Assembly (NCBI RefSeq): GCF_000148725.1
Contig: NZ_GL476320.1
Location: 1,119,776-1,167,539, forward strand
From: Roseibium sp. TrichSKD4
GTDB taxonomy: Bacteria > Pseudomonadota > Alphaproteobacteria > Rhizobiales > Stappiaceae
Direction of reading: 5' to 3'
Length of the DNA: 47,764 nt
Shown here: piece after piece, positions 1-8,938 of the stretch
How the letters are laid out: every line of letters starts with the position of its first letter
How positions within the stretch are numbered: position 1 is the stretch's first letter
Program-made: the position numbers and the translations under genes
The notes under the pieces: model-generated
What the model was told of the DNA's origin: nothing
Database searches by the model: none
Seen by the model: only the letters and a program-made list of their open reading frames with translations

Positions 1-425
1 TCGTGACCGGGGTATTTGTGCCGCGCCCAACCCTTAATCAGTTGTTTCGCTGTTACAAGATTTCCAAACGCTTTGATCAGGATATTTCGTCAGTCATGGG
101 CGCATTTCGCTTTACCTTGTCGGATGGTGTTATCACCGAAGCGCGGATTGCTTATGGAGGCATGGCCGGCACGCCCAAACGGGCGTCTGAGGCCGAGCGC
201 GCTTTGATCGGTGCGCGCGTAGATGACCCTTCCAGCTGGGTCGGCGCCATGAAGGCCCTGCAGTCAGATTATGCTCCATTGTCCGACATGCGTGCATCTG
301 ATGAATATCGCCAGGAAACGGCGCGTGCACTGCTGGTCAAGGCTTTGATGGAAGCAGATGGCACTGATCCAGTGTCTCTGAACGTTCTCAAGCGGCGGGA
401 GGCAGACAATGACCGCGCCGCATAA
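1..425 (+). CDS. xdhA: Xanthine dehydrogenase small subunit XdhA, C-terminal part (cut by window start)
   Basis: Only the last 140 or so residues are present; the reading frame is open from the window edge (first whole codon at position 3). The segment matches the C-terminal domain of the FAD-binding subunit of molybdenum hydroxylases (CO dehydrogenase flavoprotein C-terminal type), with the run ARIAYGGMAGTPKRA followed by the helical tail. XdhA carries the two 2Fe-2S clusters and FAD that pass electrons from the molybdenum site to NAD. The stop codon overlaps the start of xdhB by 17 bases, so the two subunits are almost certainly translationally coupled. The 2Fe-2S and FAD domains lie outside the window and cannot be checked. 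Confidence 0.9.
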   Translation, partial: VTGVFVPRPTLNQLFRCYKISKRFDQDISSVMGAFRFTLSDGVITEARIAYGGMAGTPKRASEAERALIGARVDDPSSWVGAMKALQSDYAPLSDMRASDEYRQETARALLVKALMEADGTDPVSLNVLKRREADNDRAA

Positions 426-2769
426 TGCAGAAATGGATAAATCCCTGGGCCATGTCCATAAGCCGCTTAAGCACGACAGTGCAGACAAGCATGTTGCTGG
501 CGTAGCTGCTTACATCGACGATATTCCGGAACCTGAAGATACGCTCCACGTCGTGCCGGTTTGGTCCAAAAAAGCTGTACGTGCCAATATATTATCAGTT
601 GATGTTGATAGGGCAGTTGAACTACCCGGAGTTCTGGCTGTTCTGACCAAGGACGACATTCCGGGCATCAATGATTGTTCGGCAGCCATGGGTGATGATC
701 CGGTTCTGGCGGATGGTGAAATCCAGTTTTTCGGGCAAGCAGTGTGTGCTGTTGTTGCGGTAACCCGAGACATTGCCCGGCGAGCAGGGCTGTTGGTGGA
801 CATTCAGTTTGAGACCACTACGCCGATATTGACTGCCGAAGATGCGGTCGATGCCGATACAACTGTGTTACCCGATTATCAGTTCCGCCGTGGTTCACCA
901 GAGACTGGGCTGACGGCCACTGAAATGTCGCTCGCTGGAACCATGCATATCGGTGGTCAGGAGCACTTTTATCTGGAAGGCCAGATTGCGATGGCCACTC
1001 CGCAGGAAGATGGCGGCATGTTTGTTCATTCTTCCACCCAGCACCCGACCGAGGTTCAGCACACGGTCGCCAAGGTTCTCGGTGTTCCGGATGCGGCAGT
1101 CACGACCGAAATACGGCGCATGGGCGGCGGGTTTGGCGGCAAGGAATCCCAAGCCAATCAATGGGCAGCGCTCGCGGCTTTGGCGGCTGCCAAGACAGGC
1201 CGGACCTGCAAATTGAGACTGGACCGGGACGATGACATGGTCATGACCGGAAAACGTCACGACTTCCGTGTCGATTGGCAAGTGGGACACGATCAGGATG
1301 GTCGTATCCGAGCGGTTGATCTCAATTTTCTGGCTCGTTGTGGCTATTCGGCGGATTTATCGCTTGGGGTAAATGACCGGACGCTGTTTCACGCAGATTC
1401 CAGCTATTTTTATCCAGATGCGGCAATTCGCAGTCGAAGGCTGAAAACAGATACGTGTTCTAACACGGCATTCCGCGGATTTGGCGGTCCTCAGGGCATG
1501 TTGGCTGCCGAGCGTTTGATTGATGCGATTGCAATCCGGTTGGGCAAAGACGCGCTTCAGGTTCGTAAGTTGAATTTCTATGACGGCGAGCGAAACCTGA
1601 CACCCTATGGGATGCCAGTTGAAGAATATGAGGTGATGCATGACCTTATTTCAAAACTGGAAGAAAGCTCAGGTTATTGGGAACGCCGTGAGGCTGTTCG
1701 TGCGTTTAATCAGACCAGTCCTGTATTGAAAAAAGGATTGGCGTTGACGCCGGTGAAATTCGGAATTTCCTTTACACTCAAACATCTGAATCAGGCTGGC
1801 GCGCTTGTTCATCTGTACACTGACGGTTCGGTTCATCTGAACCATGGCGGCACAGAAATGGGGCAGGGGCTTTATCAAAAAGTCGCCCAGGTCGTGGCCG
1901 ATGAATTTGGCGTAACGCTCGACAAGGTTCGGATCACGGCGACAAATACGTCCAAGGTGCCCAACACGGGGCCGACGGCAGCCTCGTCTGGTACCGACCT
2001 CAATGCGATGGCGGCGAAAATTGCAGCGCGTACCATCAAGGAACGTCTGATCCACTTCCTGTGTGCCGATCACGATGTGACGCCGGACAAAATCCGCTTT
2101 GTGGACAATCTGGTTCATGTGGGTGAAACAACGCTGAAATTGGCTGAGGTCGCCAAATTGGCGCACATGGCCCGCATACAAATGTCTCATGCCGGTTTTT
2201 ACGCGACTCCGGGCATTACCTGGGATCGAGACACTGCGACTGGGCGGCCGTTTTTATATTTTGCCTATGGCGGAGCCTGCGCTGAAGTAACAATTGACAC
2301 GATGACCGGTGAAATGACCGTCGATCGTGTCGATATTCTGCACGATGTTGGTCACTCACTGAACCCGGCAATTGACATTGGGCAGATTGAAGGCGGTTTC
2401 GTGCAAGGCATGGGCTGGCTTACCACCGAGGAGCTTTGGTGGGATGATGAAGGCCGGCTGCGCACGCATGCACCTTCAACATATAAGATCCCAACAGCCT
2501 CGGACATTCCGGAGGACTTTCGGGTCAGTCTTTATGAGGGGCGCGGAAACCCTCAAGACACGATCTATCGATCAAAAGCTGTTGGCGAACCGCCGGTTAT
2601 GCTGGCCAACTCTGTTTTTTGCGCAATCAATGATGCGGTTGCCAGTTTGAAGCCCGGCGTTGTTCCAAATCTGAATGCGCCGGCAACACCGGAAGCGATC
2701 ATGAAGGCCGTCCGGTTCATGCGGTCCAGCCCCGCGCCCAACCAAACTGCGGGAGAGGCGTTAGAATGA
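409..2769 (+). CDS. xdhB: Xanthine dehydrogenase large (molybdopterin) subunit XdhB
   Basis: 786 residues, the usual length of bacterial XdhB. It oxidises hypoxanthine and xanthine to urate at a molybdenum cofactor in the cytoplasm. Visible family motifs in order: HSSTQHPTEVQ, the molybdopterin-contact loop GGGFGGKE, FRGFGGPQG, GTEMGQGLYQKVAQV, and near the C-terminus AVGEPP, whose Glu at about residue 727 aligns with the catalytic base of this family. The start overlaps the end of xdhA. The stop overlaps xdhC as ATGA, so all three genes form one operon. No frameshift or missing motif was seen. Confidence 0.96.
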   Translation: MTAPHNAEMDKSLGHVHKPLKHDSADKHVAGVAAYIDDIPEPEDTLHVVPVWSKKAVRANILSVDVDRAVELPGVLAVLTKDDIPGINDCSAAMGDDPVLADGEIQFFGQAVCAVVAVTRDIARRAGLLVDIQFETTTPILTAEDAVDADTTVLPDYQFRRGSPETGLTATEMSLAGTMHIGGQEHFYLEGQIAMATPQEDGGMFVHSSTQHPTEVQHTVAKVLGVPDAAVTTEIRRMGGGFGGKESQANQWAALAALAAAKTGRTCKLRLDRDDDMVMTGKRHDFRVDWQVGHDQDGRIRAVDLNFLARCGYSADLSLGVNDRTLFHADSSYFYPDAAIRSRRLKTDTCSNTAFRGFGGPQGMLAAERLIDAIAIRLGKDALQVRKLNFYDGERNLTPYGMPVEEYEVMHDLISKLEESSGYWERREAVRAFNQTSPVLKKGLALTPVKFGISFTLKHLNQAGALVHLYTDGSVHLNHGGTEMGQGLYQKVAQVVADEFGVTLDKVRITATNTSKVPNTGPTAASSGTDLNAMAAKIAARTIKERLIHFLCADHDVTPDKIRFVDNLVHVGETTLKLAEVAKLAHMARIQMSHAGFYATPGITWDRDTATGRPFLYFAYGGACAEVTIDTMTGEMTVDRVDILHDVGHSLNPAIDIGQIEGGFVQGMGWLTTEELWWDDEGRLRTHAPSTYKIPTASDIPEDFRVSLYEGRGNPQDTIYRSKAVGEPPVMLANSVFCAINDAVASLKPGVVPNLNAPATPEAIMKAVRFMRSSPAPNQTAGEALE

Positions 2770-3752
2770 GGGTTTGGGGGCACATTGCAAATACGCTTGA
2801 CCAAGGCGCTGCATGTGTCCTCGTAACCGTTGCGTCTGTCGCCGGATCAACCCCGCGCGAAGTTGGGGCGCGAATGATCGTGCTGGAGGATGGTGGTTTT
2901 TATGGCACCATCGGTGGTGGAACGCTTGAGTTTGAAGCCATCAAAGCAGCCCAGCGGTTTCTGCAAAGCGGTGATACCGGTCTGACGTTGCGAAGAATGT
3001 CCCTTGGCCCGGACCTCGGCCAATGCTGCGGCGGGGCGGTTCAGATCGCTTTTGAAGTCTTCTCATCAGACCAGAGAGAGAATGTTACCGAGTTTGCCAA
3101 AGCAGAACTGGCTGGTGTTCCTTTCTCAACGCAGGCGAAGGTGAGCGACGGCAAAGTGGAGCGGTCAAACGTGGAGCCCCACGCGCATCGCTTTCATATG
3201 GAAAGCGGCTGTTTGCTTGAAACCTTCGGGGAGGCGCGTCGTCCTGTTTATCTGTTCGGGGCAGGGCATGTCGGCAAGGCTGTTGTGCTGGCCCTTGCGC
3301 CGTTGCCGTTTCAGCTGACATGGATTGATTCCCGAAAGGACGTCTTTCCTGCCGCTGTTCCGCAAAATGTCAGAATGGTTCATGCGGCAAATCCCGACGA
3401 TATTTTAGAGAGCGCCCCGGCAGAGGCTCTTGTGCTGGCCATGACCCATTGTCACGCCATGGATGAGGAGGTCATGGCAGCAGCACTTGGGCAGCAGCGT
3501 TTCCAGTATTGTGGCGTTATTGGCAGCAAGACAAAGCGCGCCCGGTTCTTGAGCCGGCTGAAAAAGCGCGGACTACCTGCCAGTGTGGTGGCGGACATGG
3601 TGTGTCCGATTGGTGTGCCAGAAATTCGATCTAAGCATCCGGCCGCGATAGCAGCTGGTATTGCTTGTGACTTGTTACAACGGGAGGAAATCGCCCAAAA
3701 TAGGGTGAACCAACCAGAGGGACTTGAAATTATAAGGACAATTAGCCGATAA
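2766..3752 (+). CDS. xdhC: XdhC, molybdenum cofactor sulfuration/insertion chaperone for xanthine dehydrogenase
   Basis: 328 residues of the XdhC/CoxI family. The N-terminal half has the family signature GSTPREVGARMIV and the glycine-rich GTIGGGTLEFEA. The C-terminal half is a Rossmann domain starting PVYLFGAGHVGKA. In characterised relatives XdhC binds the molybdenum cofactor, promotes its sulfuration and loads it into XdhB; it is not part of the mature enzyme. The ATG overlaps the xdhB stop (ATGA), the normal xdhABC order. Twenty-six bases separate it from the transporter ATPase, so the transporter is probably in the same transcript. Confidence 0.95.
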   Translation: MRVWGHIANTLDQGAACVLVTVASVAGSTPREVGARMIVLEDGGFYGTIGGGTLEFEAIKAAQRFLQSGDTGLTLRRMSLGPDLGQCCGGAVQIAFEVFSSDQRENVTEFAKAELAGVPFSTQAKVSDGKVERSNVEPHAHRFHMESGCLLETFGEARRPVYLFGAGHVGKAVVLALAPLPFQLTWIDSRKDVFPAAVPQNVRMVHAANPDDILESAPAEALVLAMTHCHAMDEEVMAAALGQQRFQYCGVIGSKTKRARFLSRLKKRGLPASVVADMVCPIGVPEIRSKHPAAIAAGIACDLLQREEIAQNRVNQPEGLEIIRTISR

Positions 3753-3778
3753 GTCGGCAAACAGTTGGGGGTGACCAG

Positions 3779-5362
3779 GTGGCAGATGTGTCAATGGCGG
3801 GGGAGGAGCACCGCGCCGCGGCCAGTGTGCGTTCTGAAACGGGAATGTTGCTTGATGCACGTGGCCTGACCAAACGTTTCGGGGACATATTGGCGAATGA
3901 CCGCGTTGATCTTGCGATCAACAAGGGTGAAATACATGCCTTGCTGGGTGAAAATGGCGCCGGCAAATCCACATTGGTCAAGATGTTTTATGGCTCACTG
4001 GAGCCCGATGCCGGAACAATCTCCTGGCAAGGAAAGCCGGTTAGCATAAACAGCCCTGCCGAAGCGCGTGCGCTTGGTATCGGCATGGTGTTTCAGCACT
4101 TTTCCTTGTTCGAAGCCTTGAGTGTTGTTGAAAACATTGCCCTTGCCCTGTCGGATGCCGGGGACATGAAGGCTCTGGCACGACGCATTGAAGAAGTGTC
4201 GACTGATTATGGGTTGCCACTTGATCCAAACTCAATCGTCGCAGATTTGCCGGTCGGTATCCGCCAACGCATTGAAATCGTGCGGTGTCTTTTGCAAGAG
4301 CCGCAACTGATTATCATGGATGAACCAACGTCGGTTCTGACCCCGCAAGAAGCAGACCGTCTGTTTCTGACCCTCCAGCGGTTGGCGAGCGAAGGTTGCG
4401 CTGTACTCTACATTTCTCACCGGCTGGAAGAAGTCCAACGCATTTGCCATCACGCGACGATCCTGCGCCATGGCCAGTTCGTAAGCGAATGTGATCCTTC
4501 CAAGGAAACGCCCGCTTCACTGGCTCGGATGATGGTCGGAACAGAAGTTGTTGGTGTTTCGCTTGGGGCACATCAGGCAACGGGTGGAACCGTTCGTCTG
4601 GGCCTCAGCAACTTGAGCGCAAAGGCGAGTACTCCCTTTGCCACTGAACTCAGAAACATCAATCTCAACGTTCGTGCAGGCGAGGTCATCGCAATTGCAG
4701 GGGTTGCCGGTAACGGGCAGGGTGAGTTGTTCGACGCCATATCGGGGGAAATGCGTGTCGACAACGATATGGTTCGTTTCGATGACGTTGCTTGTGGGCA
4801 TAAAGGTGTCAATTGGCGACGACGCAAGAATGCGGCCTTTGTACCGGAGGAAAGGCTCGGCCATGGTGCCGTGCCAGGCCTTAAGCTTTCTGAGAACATT
4901 GTTCTAACTCGCCATTCAACTCGCGATGGCCTGACAGGTGCCGGGTTTGTTTCCACCACAAAAGCGGGTGAACTGGAACAACGGATCAAGAAAAATTACG
5001 ACGTGCGGATGTCGCATGATGATCCGGAGGCGCGGTCGCTATCTGGTGGGAATTTGCAGAAGTTTGTTGTTGGACGTGAACTTGACCGGAAACCGGGTGT
5101 TCTCGTAGTCAATCAACCGACATGGGGCGTTGATGCTGGTGCGGCAGCCTTGATCCGGCAAGCGCTAATTGACCTCGCCCGTGAAGGCTCCGCCGTTTTG
5201 GTGATCAGTCAGGATCTCGACGAAATTTTCGAGATTGCCGACCGGATTGCCGTGATTTCCCGTGGGTACCTGTCTGAACCTGAAGACGCCCACACCATGA
5301 CCCGCGAACGTATTGGTCTGCTTATGGCTGGCGGCGCAGAAGAAAATGCAGGAGCTGCGTGA
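3779..5362 (+). CDS. ABC transporter ATP-binding protein, purine/nucleoside (BmpA-linked) type, two ATPase domains
   Basis: 527 residues with two fused nucleotide-binding domains, as in sugar- and nucleoside-type importers. Domain 1 has Walker A GENGAGKST, a variant signature LPVGIRQRIEI and Walker B IIMDEPTSVLTP. Domain 2 has the usual degenerate Walker A (AGVAGNGQGELF), an intact signature LSGGNLQKFVVGREL and a Walker B-like VLVVNQPTWGVDAGA. Loss of a true Walker A in domain 2 is normal for this family. The start shown is GTG at 3779; ATG at 3794 is an alternative. The stop TGA overlaps the ATG of the next gene. With the two permeases and the BMP-type binding protein it should energise import of purine nucleosides or bases that feed XdhABC. 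Confidence 0.92.
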   Translation: MADVSMAGEEHRAAASVRSETGMLLDARGLTKRFGDILANDRVDLAINKGEIHALLGENGAGKSTLVKMFYGSLEPDAGTISWQGKPVSINSPAEARALGIGMVFQHFSLFEALSVVENIALALSDAGDMKALARRIEEVSTDYGLPLDPNSIVADLPVGIRQRIEIVRCLLQEPQLIIMDEPTSVLTPQEADRLFLTLQRLASEGCAVLYISHRLEEVQRICHHATILRHGQFVSECDPSKETPASLARMMVGTEVVGVSLGAHQATGGTVRLGLSNLSAKASTPFATELRNINLNVRAGEVIAIAGVAGNGQGELFDAISGEMRVDNDMVRFDDVACGHKGVNWRRRKNAAFVPEERLGHGAVPGLKLSENIVLTRHSTRDGLTGAGFVSTTKAGELEQRIKKNYDVRMSHDDPEARSLSGGNLQKFVVGRELDRKPGVLVVNQPTWGVDAGAAALIRQALIDLAREGSAVLVISQDLDEIFEIADRIAVISRGYLSEPEDAHTMTRERIGLLMAGGAEENAGAA

Positions 5363-6456
5363 TGCGGATCGAACTCGTTAAACGCAAGGAACACAGCGGA
5401 GTGATGGCCTTGCTGTCTCCTGTCATCGCGGTTGGATCGACGCTCATTGCTGCAGCTCTGATTTTTACCCTGACCGGAAAAGACCCGGCGCTTGGCCTCT
5501 ACAAGTTCTTTATTGAACCGCTTACAGATACTTGGTCGCTGCAAGAGATTGTCGTCAAGGCGACACCGTTGGTGTTAATTGCTTGCGGGCTTGCAGTTTG
5601 TTATCTCTCGAACAACTGGAACATTGGGGCAGAGGGGCAGTTTGTCTTTGGCGCAATCTGTGGATCGTTTCTGCCGATCCTCATTCCAGATTTCGCCAAT
5701 GGTGCAACGCTTCCTTTGATGTTGGTATTCGGCGCTCTTGGAGGAGCGGCTTGGGGGTTGATCCCGGCGCTCCTCAAGACGCGTTTCAACACCAATGAAA
5801 TTCTGACGAGCCTCATGCTTGTATATGTTGCTGGCCTGCTGCTGGACTATCTTGTTCGTGGTCCCTGGAGAGACCCGGGCGGTTACAATTTTCCTGAATC
5901 CCTCATCTTTTCCGACGCAGCAACACTGCCGGTTATCGGGGATGGCCGGATGAGTATCTCTGCGCCGATTGCAGTTTTGGTGGTTATCGTACTGGCTGTG
6001 GTTTTGGCAAAAACCCTGAAGGGCTTTGAGATCCGCGTGATGGGGGAAAGTCCTCGCGCTGGTAGCTTTGCAGGTTTTTCCTCAAAACGCCTCACCATCT
6101 TCGCTTTTGCGCTTGCCGGCGCCCTTGCAGGCCTTGCAGGGACAATGGAGGTTTCGGGTTCACTTAACCAGTTGTTGCCGACAATCTCCCCAGGGTACGG
6201 CTTTACAGCCATTATAGTCGCCTTTCTGGGTCGACTGAATCCGATCGGCATCCTGATCGCCGGTTTTGTGCTTGCATTATCTTACATCGGCGGTGAGGCG
6301 GTGCAGGCCTCCATGGGTGTCTCAGACAAGATTACGAGTGTTATTCAAGGGCTGCTGCTCTTCTTTGTGCTCGCTTGCGATACCTTCATTTTGTATCGAC
6401 TGCGCTTTGTTAAATCTCGCAAGTCTGCTGGCGTTCCGGAGGCATCTCATGTTTGA
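5362..6456 (+). CDS. ABC transporter permease, purine/nucleoside type (first of pair)
   Basis: 364 residues, strongly hydrophobic, of the branched-chain/ribose/nucleoside permease superfamily. The motif NNWNIGAEGQFVFGA and the cytoplasmic coupling region FEIRVMGESPRAGSFAGFS are typical of BmpA-linked permeases. At least eight membrane segments are apparent. The ATG at 5362 overlaps the upstream TGA and has GGAG eight bases upstream; a GTG one codon earlier is also possible. The last codons overlap the second permease, supporting a coupled heterodimer. Substrate (purine or nucleoside) is inferred from the xdh context, not from the protein itself. Confidence 0.92.
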   Translation: MRIELVKRKEHSGVMALLSPVIAVGSTLIAAALIFTLTGKDPALGLYKFFIEPLTDTWSLQEIVVKATPLVLIACGLAVCYLSNNWNIGAEGQFVFGAICGSFLPILIPDFANGATLPLMLVFGALGGAAWGLIPALLKTRFNTNEILTSLMLVYVAGLLLDYLVRGPWRDPGGYNFPESLIFSDAATLPVIGDGRMSISAPIAVLVVIVLAVVLAKTLKGFEIRVMGESPRAGSFAGFSSKRLTIFAFALAGALAGLAGTMEVSGSLNQLLPTISPGYGFTAIIVAFLGRLNPIGILIAGFVLALSYIGGEAVQASMGVSDKITSVIQGLLLFFVLACDTFILYRLRFVKSRKSAGVPEASHV

Positions 6457-7363
6457 AGCAGTCCTTTTGACCGTCATCACGGCGGCGACGCCTTTGTTGA
6501 TCGCTGCGGTTGGCGAGCTGGTTGTCGAACGCTCCGGTGTTCTCAACCTTGGTGTTGAGGGCATGATGATCATGGGAGCCGTGGTTGGCTTTGCTGTTGC
6601 CAACCAAACAGGGTCGGGCTCCCTAGGTGTGGTCGCGGCGATTGTTGCTGGAATGGCGATGTCCGCTTTGTTCGGATTTCTGGTGCTCATTTTGGTAACC
6701 AACCAAGTTGCTAGCGGTCTTGCTCTGACGATTTTGGGCCTCGGACTGTCTGGTATGATCGGCGAAGCATTCATTGGAGTGCCGGGGCTTCGTCTGCCGG
6801 AACTCTACATTCCGGTTCTTTCCGAGATTCCTTTCGTTGGGCCTGTTTTCTTTCAGCAAGATGCGCTGGTTTATGTGAGCTTTCTACTTGTTGGGGCTGT
6901 GAGCTACATGCTCTTCAAGACGCGGGCGGGTCTTATCCTTCGCGCCGTTGGGGATAATCATGTTTCAGCCCATGCACTTGGATATTCGGTTGTGCGGGTG
7001 AGGTTCATGGCAACCCTGTTTGGCGGCGCCTGCGCCGGGCTTGCTGGAGCTTACATGTCGCTCGCTTATACTCCGCAGTGGGTTGAGAATATGACGGCCG
7101 GGCGGGGCTGGATTGCCTTGGCTCTGGTTGTCTTCGCCTCTTGGCTTCCGTTTCGGGTTGTTGCGGGCGCCTATTTGTTCGGCGCGGTGACAGTCTTGAC
7201 TTTTCATGCGCAGGCACAAGGGCTTGGCATTCCGTCCCAATTCCTTTCCAGCCTGCCATACCTTGCAACAATTGCCGTGTTGGTGTTGATTTCTGCTAAT
7301 CGCAGGCTAACGCTGGTGAATACCCCGGCTTGTCTTGGCAAGCCGTTTGTACCGGATCGCTAA
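6449..7363 (+). CDS. ABC transporter permease, purine/nucleoside type (second of pair)
   Basis: 304 residues of the same permease superfamily. The hallmark VLNLGVEGMMIMGA lies near the N-terminus and the coupling loop GLILRAVGDNHVSAHALGYSV in the middle. The reading frame stays open about 180 bases further upstream, but that stretch is coding sequence of the first permease. ATG at 6449 has a good GGAGG at 6438-6442 and overlaps the previous stop by eight bases, so it is the likely start. It should form the channel heterodimer with the preceding permease. Confidence 0.92.
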   Translation: MFEAVLLTVITAATPLLIAAVGELVVERSGVLNLGVEGMMIMGAVVGFAVANQTGSGSLGVVAAIVAGMAMSALFGFLVLILVTNQVASGLALTILGLGLSGMIGEAFIGVPGLRLPELYIPVLSEIPFVGPVFFQQDALVYVSFLLVGAVSYMLFKTRAGLILRAVGDNHVSAHALGYSVVRVRFMATLFGGACAGLAGAYMSLAYTPQWVENMTAGRGWIALALVVFASWLPFRVVAGAYLFGAVTVLTFHAQAQGLGIPSQFLSSLPYLATIAVLVLISANRRLTLVNTPACLGKPFVPDR

Positions 7364-7371
7364 CGACCAGT

Positions 7372-7388
7372 TCGGCATCAAATGCCGA
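7372..7388 (+). promoter_or_regulatory. Intercistronic stem-loop before the binding-protein gene
   Basis: A perfect 7-bp stem TCGGCAT/ATGCCGA with a 3-base loop lies between the second permease and the binding-protein gene, with no T-run after it. Such hairpins often protect the 3' side of a transcript or raise relative expression of the binding protein. An in-frame ATG at 7382 falls inside the stem, which argues that translation starts at 7418 instead. Confidence 0.45.
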
Positions 7389-7417
7389 TGAGTAAAGACC
7401 AGAAAGGGAATGACGTC

Positions 7418-8482
7418 ATGAAATCCATCCTAAGAGGCGCAGTAGCTGCCTTGGCGCTGACTGCAGCGGGTTCCGTTGCACAAGCGGCAGATCTGAAAGC
7501 CTGCTTTGTTTATGTTGGTCCGGTTGGCGACTTTGGCTGGTCTTACCAGCATGATCAGGGACGTCTTGCGGTTGAAGAGCATTTCGGTGACCGCGTGGAA
7601 ACAGCTTATCTTGAAAGCGTTCCGGAAGGACCAGATGCAGAGCGCGCCATTGAACGGTTTGCCCGCGACGGCTGTGGCCTGATTTTCACGACATCATTCG
7701 GATATATGAACCCGACCATCAAGGTCGCGAAGAAGTTCCCGGATGTGAAATTCGAGCACGCAACTGGCTATAAGACGGCTGACAACGTTGCGACATATAA
7801 CTCAAAGTTCCATGAAGGCCGATACATCATTGGCCAGATCGCTGCCAAGCAATCCAAAACAGGCGTTGCCGGTTATATTGCCTCGTTCCCGATCCCGGAA
7901 GTTGTCTCCGGTATCAACGCCTTCATGCTCGGTGCTCAATCGATCAATCCTGATTTCAAGTTGAAGGTGGTGTGGGTCAACACATGGTTCGACCCGGGTA
8001 AGGAAGCGGATGCGGCCAAGGCACTGATCGACCAAGGTGCAGACATCATCACCCAGCACACGGATTCCACCGCACCGTTGCAGGTGGCGCAGGAACGCGG
8101 CGTGCATGGTTTTGGTCAGGCTTCCGACATGATCAACTTTGCAAAAGATGCGCAGTACACAGCCATCATCGACGATTGGGCACCTTATTACATTGAGCGT
8201 GTTCAGGAAGTGCTGGACGGAAAATGGCACTCTCACAGCGCATGGGATGGGATTTCAGAAGGCCACGTTGTGATGGCGCCGTACACCAACCTGCCGGATG
8301 ATGTGGTTGAAATGGCAAAAGCAACAGAAGCCAAAATCAAAGGTGGCTGGGAGCCTTTCACGGGTCCGATTACAAAGCAGGACGGGACTGAGGCTGCCGC
8401 CGATGGGGTGCGTCTCGAAGACGGCGCGATCCTTGGCATGAACTGGTACGTCAAAGGCATCGACGACAAGCTTCCGCAATAA
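7418..8482 (+). CDS. BMP-family periplasmic binding protein of the purine/nucleoside ABC transporter
   Basis: 354 residues from ATG 7418, which follows a purine-rich ribosome site (AAAGGGA). The first 23 residues form a clear Sec signal peptide ending AAGSVAQA before ADLKACF. The mature part has BMP-family (Med/TmpC, PF02608-type) features: YVGPVGDFGWSYQHDQG near the start, the central VAGYIASFPIPEVVSGINAF and an aromatic-rich C-terminal lobe. It should capture the ligand in the periplasm and deliver it to the two permeases just upstream. Characterised BMP proteins bind nucleosides or purines, which fits xdhABC in the same operon; the exact ligand is not readable. The gene ends the operon and is followed by a terminator. 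Confidence 0.93.
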   Translation: MKSILRGAVAALALTAAGSVAQAADLKACFVYVGPVGDFGWSYQHDQGRLAVEEHFGDRVETAYLESVPEGPDAERAIERFARDGCGLIFTTSFGYMNPTIKVAKKFPDVKFEHATGYKTADNVATYNSKFHEGRYIIGQIAAKQSKTGVAGYIASFPIPEVVSGINAFMLGAQSINPDFKLKVVWVNTWFDPGKEADAAKALIDQGADIITQHTDSTAPLQVAQERGVHGFGQASDMINFAKDAQYTAIIDDWAPYYIERVQEVLDGKWHSHSAWDGISEGHVVMAPYTNLPDDVVEMAKATEAKIKGGWEPFTGPITKQDGTEAAADGVRLEDGAILGMNWYVKGIDDKLPQ

Positions 8483-8506
8483 GTCTCGCTGTACAGCTTA
8501 AAAATG

Positions 8507-8541
8507 GTGCTCCCGGACTGGTTGGTTTGGGGGCATTTTTT
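8507..8541 (+). terminator. Rho-independent terminator of the xdh-transporter operon
   Basis: TGCTCCC (8508-8514) pairs with GGGGGCA (8529-8535) with one G-T pair, followed directly by six T. It lies 24 bases after the stop of the binding-protein gene and fits the end of the purine operon. Confidence 0.7.
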
Positions 8542-8938
8542 GTTGCAAGGTTTGATTGCAGTTACAGCCTGAAAATCTCAAGGGGAAAACCTGAACGCGT
8601 CACGCCATTGAGATGATCGGTATATTGCGGGGCCACGCGTATATCTCGAATCCCTGCCACTTGGTCAAAAATTCTAATAGGCATCTTTGTGACTCGTAAT
8701 AATTGTCAGAGGGTTGCACCTCTAAAAGATACTTTATTTCATATGTTTAGCGCATGCCGTTACGGCAAAATACGGTAAAGCCATTGAGAGTTATCACGTG
8801 ATCCCGGTTTACTGTTACGCGGTTTCGTAAATTCGCGTGCGGTTGGCCAGTATTGTCTATCGCTTGAAATGTTTCGTGCCTGGAAAACGGGAAGCGGCTT
8901 TTTGCAGCTCCTTTCGAACTTACGGAAGAAGTTTGTTT
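8542..8938. promoter_or_regulatory. Non-coding region upstream of the GGDEF-EAL gene, with a perfect palindrome
   Basis: About 400 bases without a convincing gene. It holds a 10-bp perfect palindrome ATCACGTGAT at 8793-8802 and a nearby TACGG repeat (TACGGCAAAATACGGTA, 8761-8777), either of which could be an operator for the downstream gene. The open frame that begins at 8837 runs through this stretch but looks non-coding before the ATG at 8939. Confidence 0.3.

Noticed and set aside
6266-6448. N-terminal extension of the second purine permease
   Set aside because: The stretch is coding sequence of the first permease, and ATG 6449 has a proper GGAGG site.
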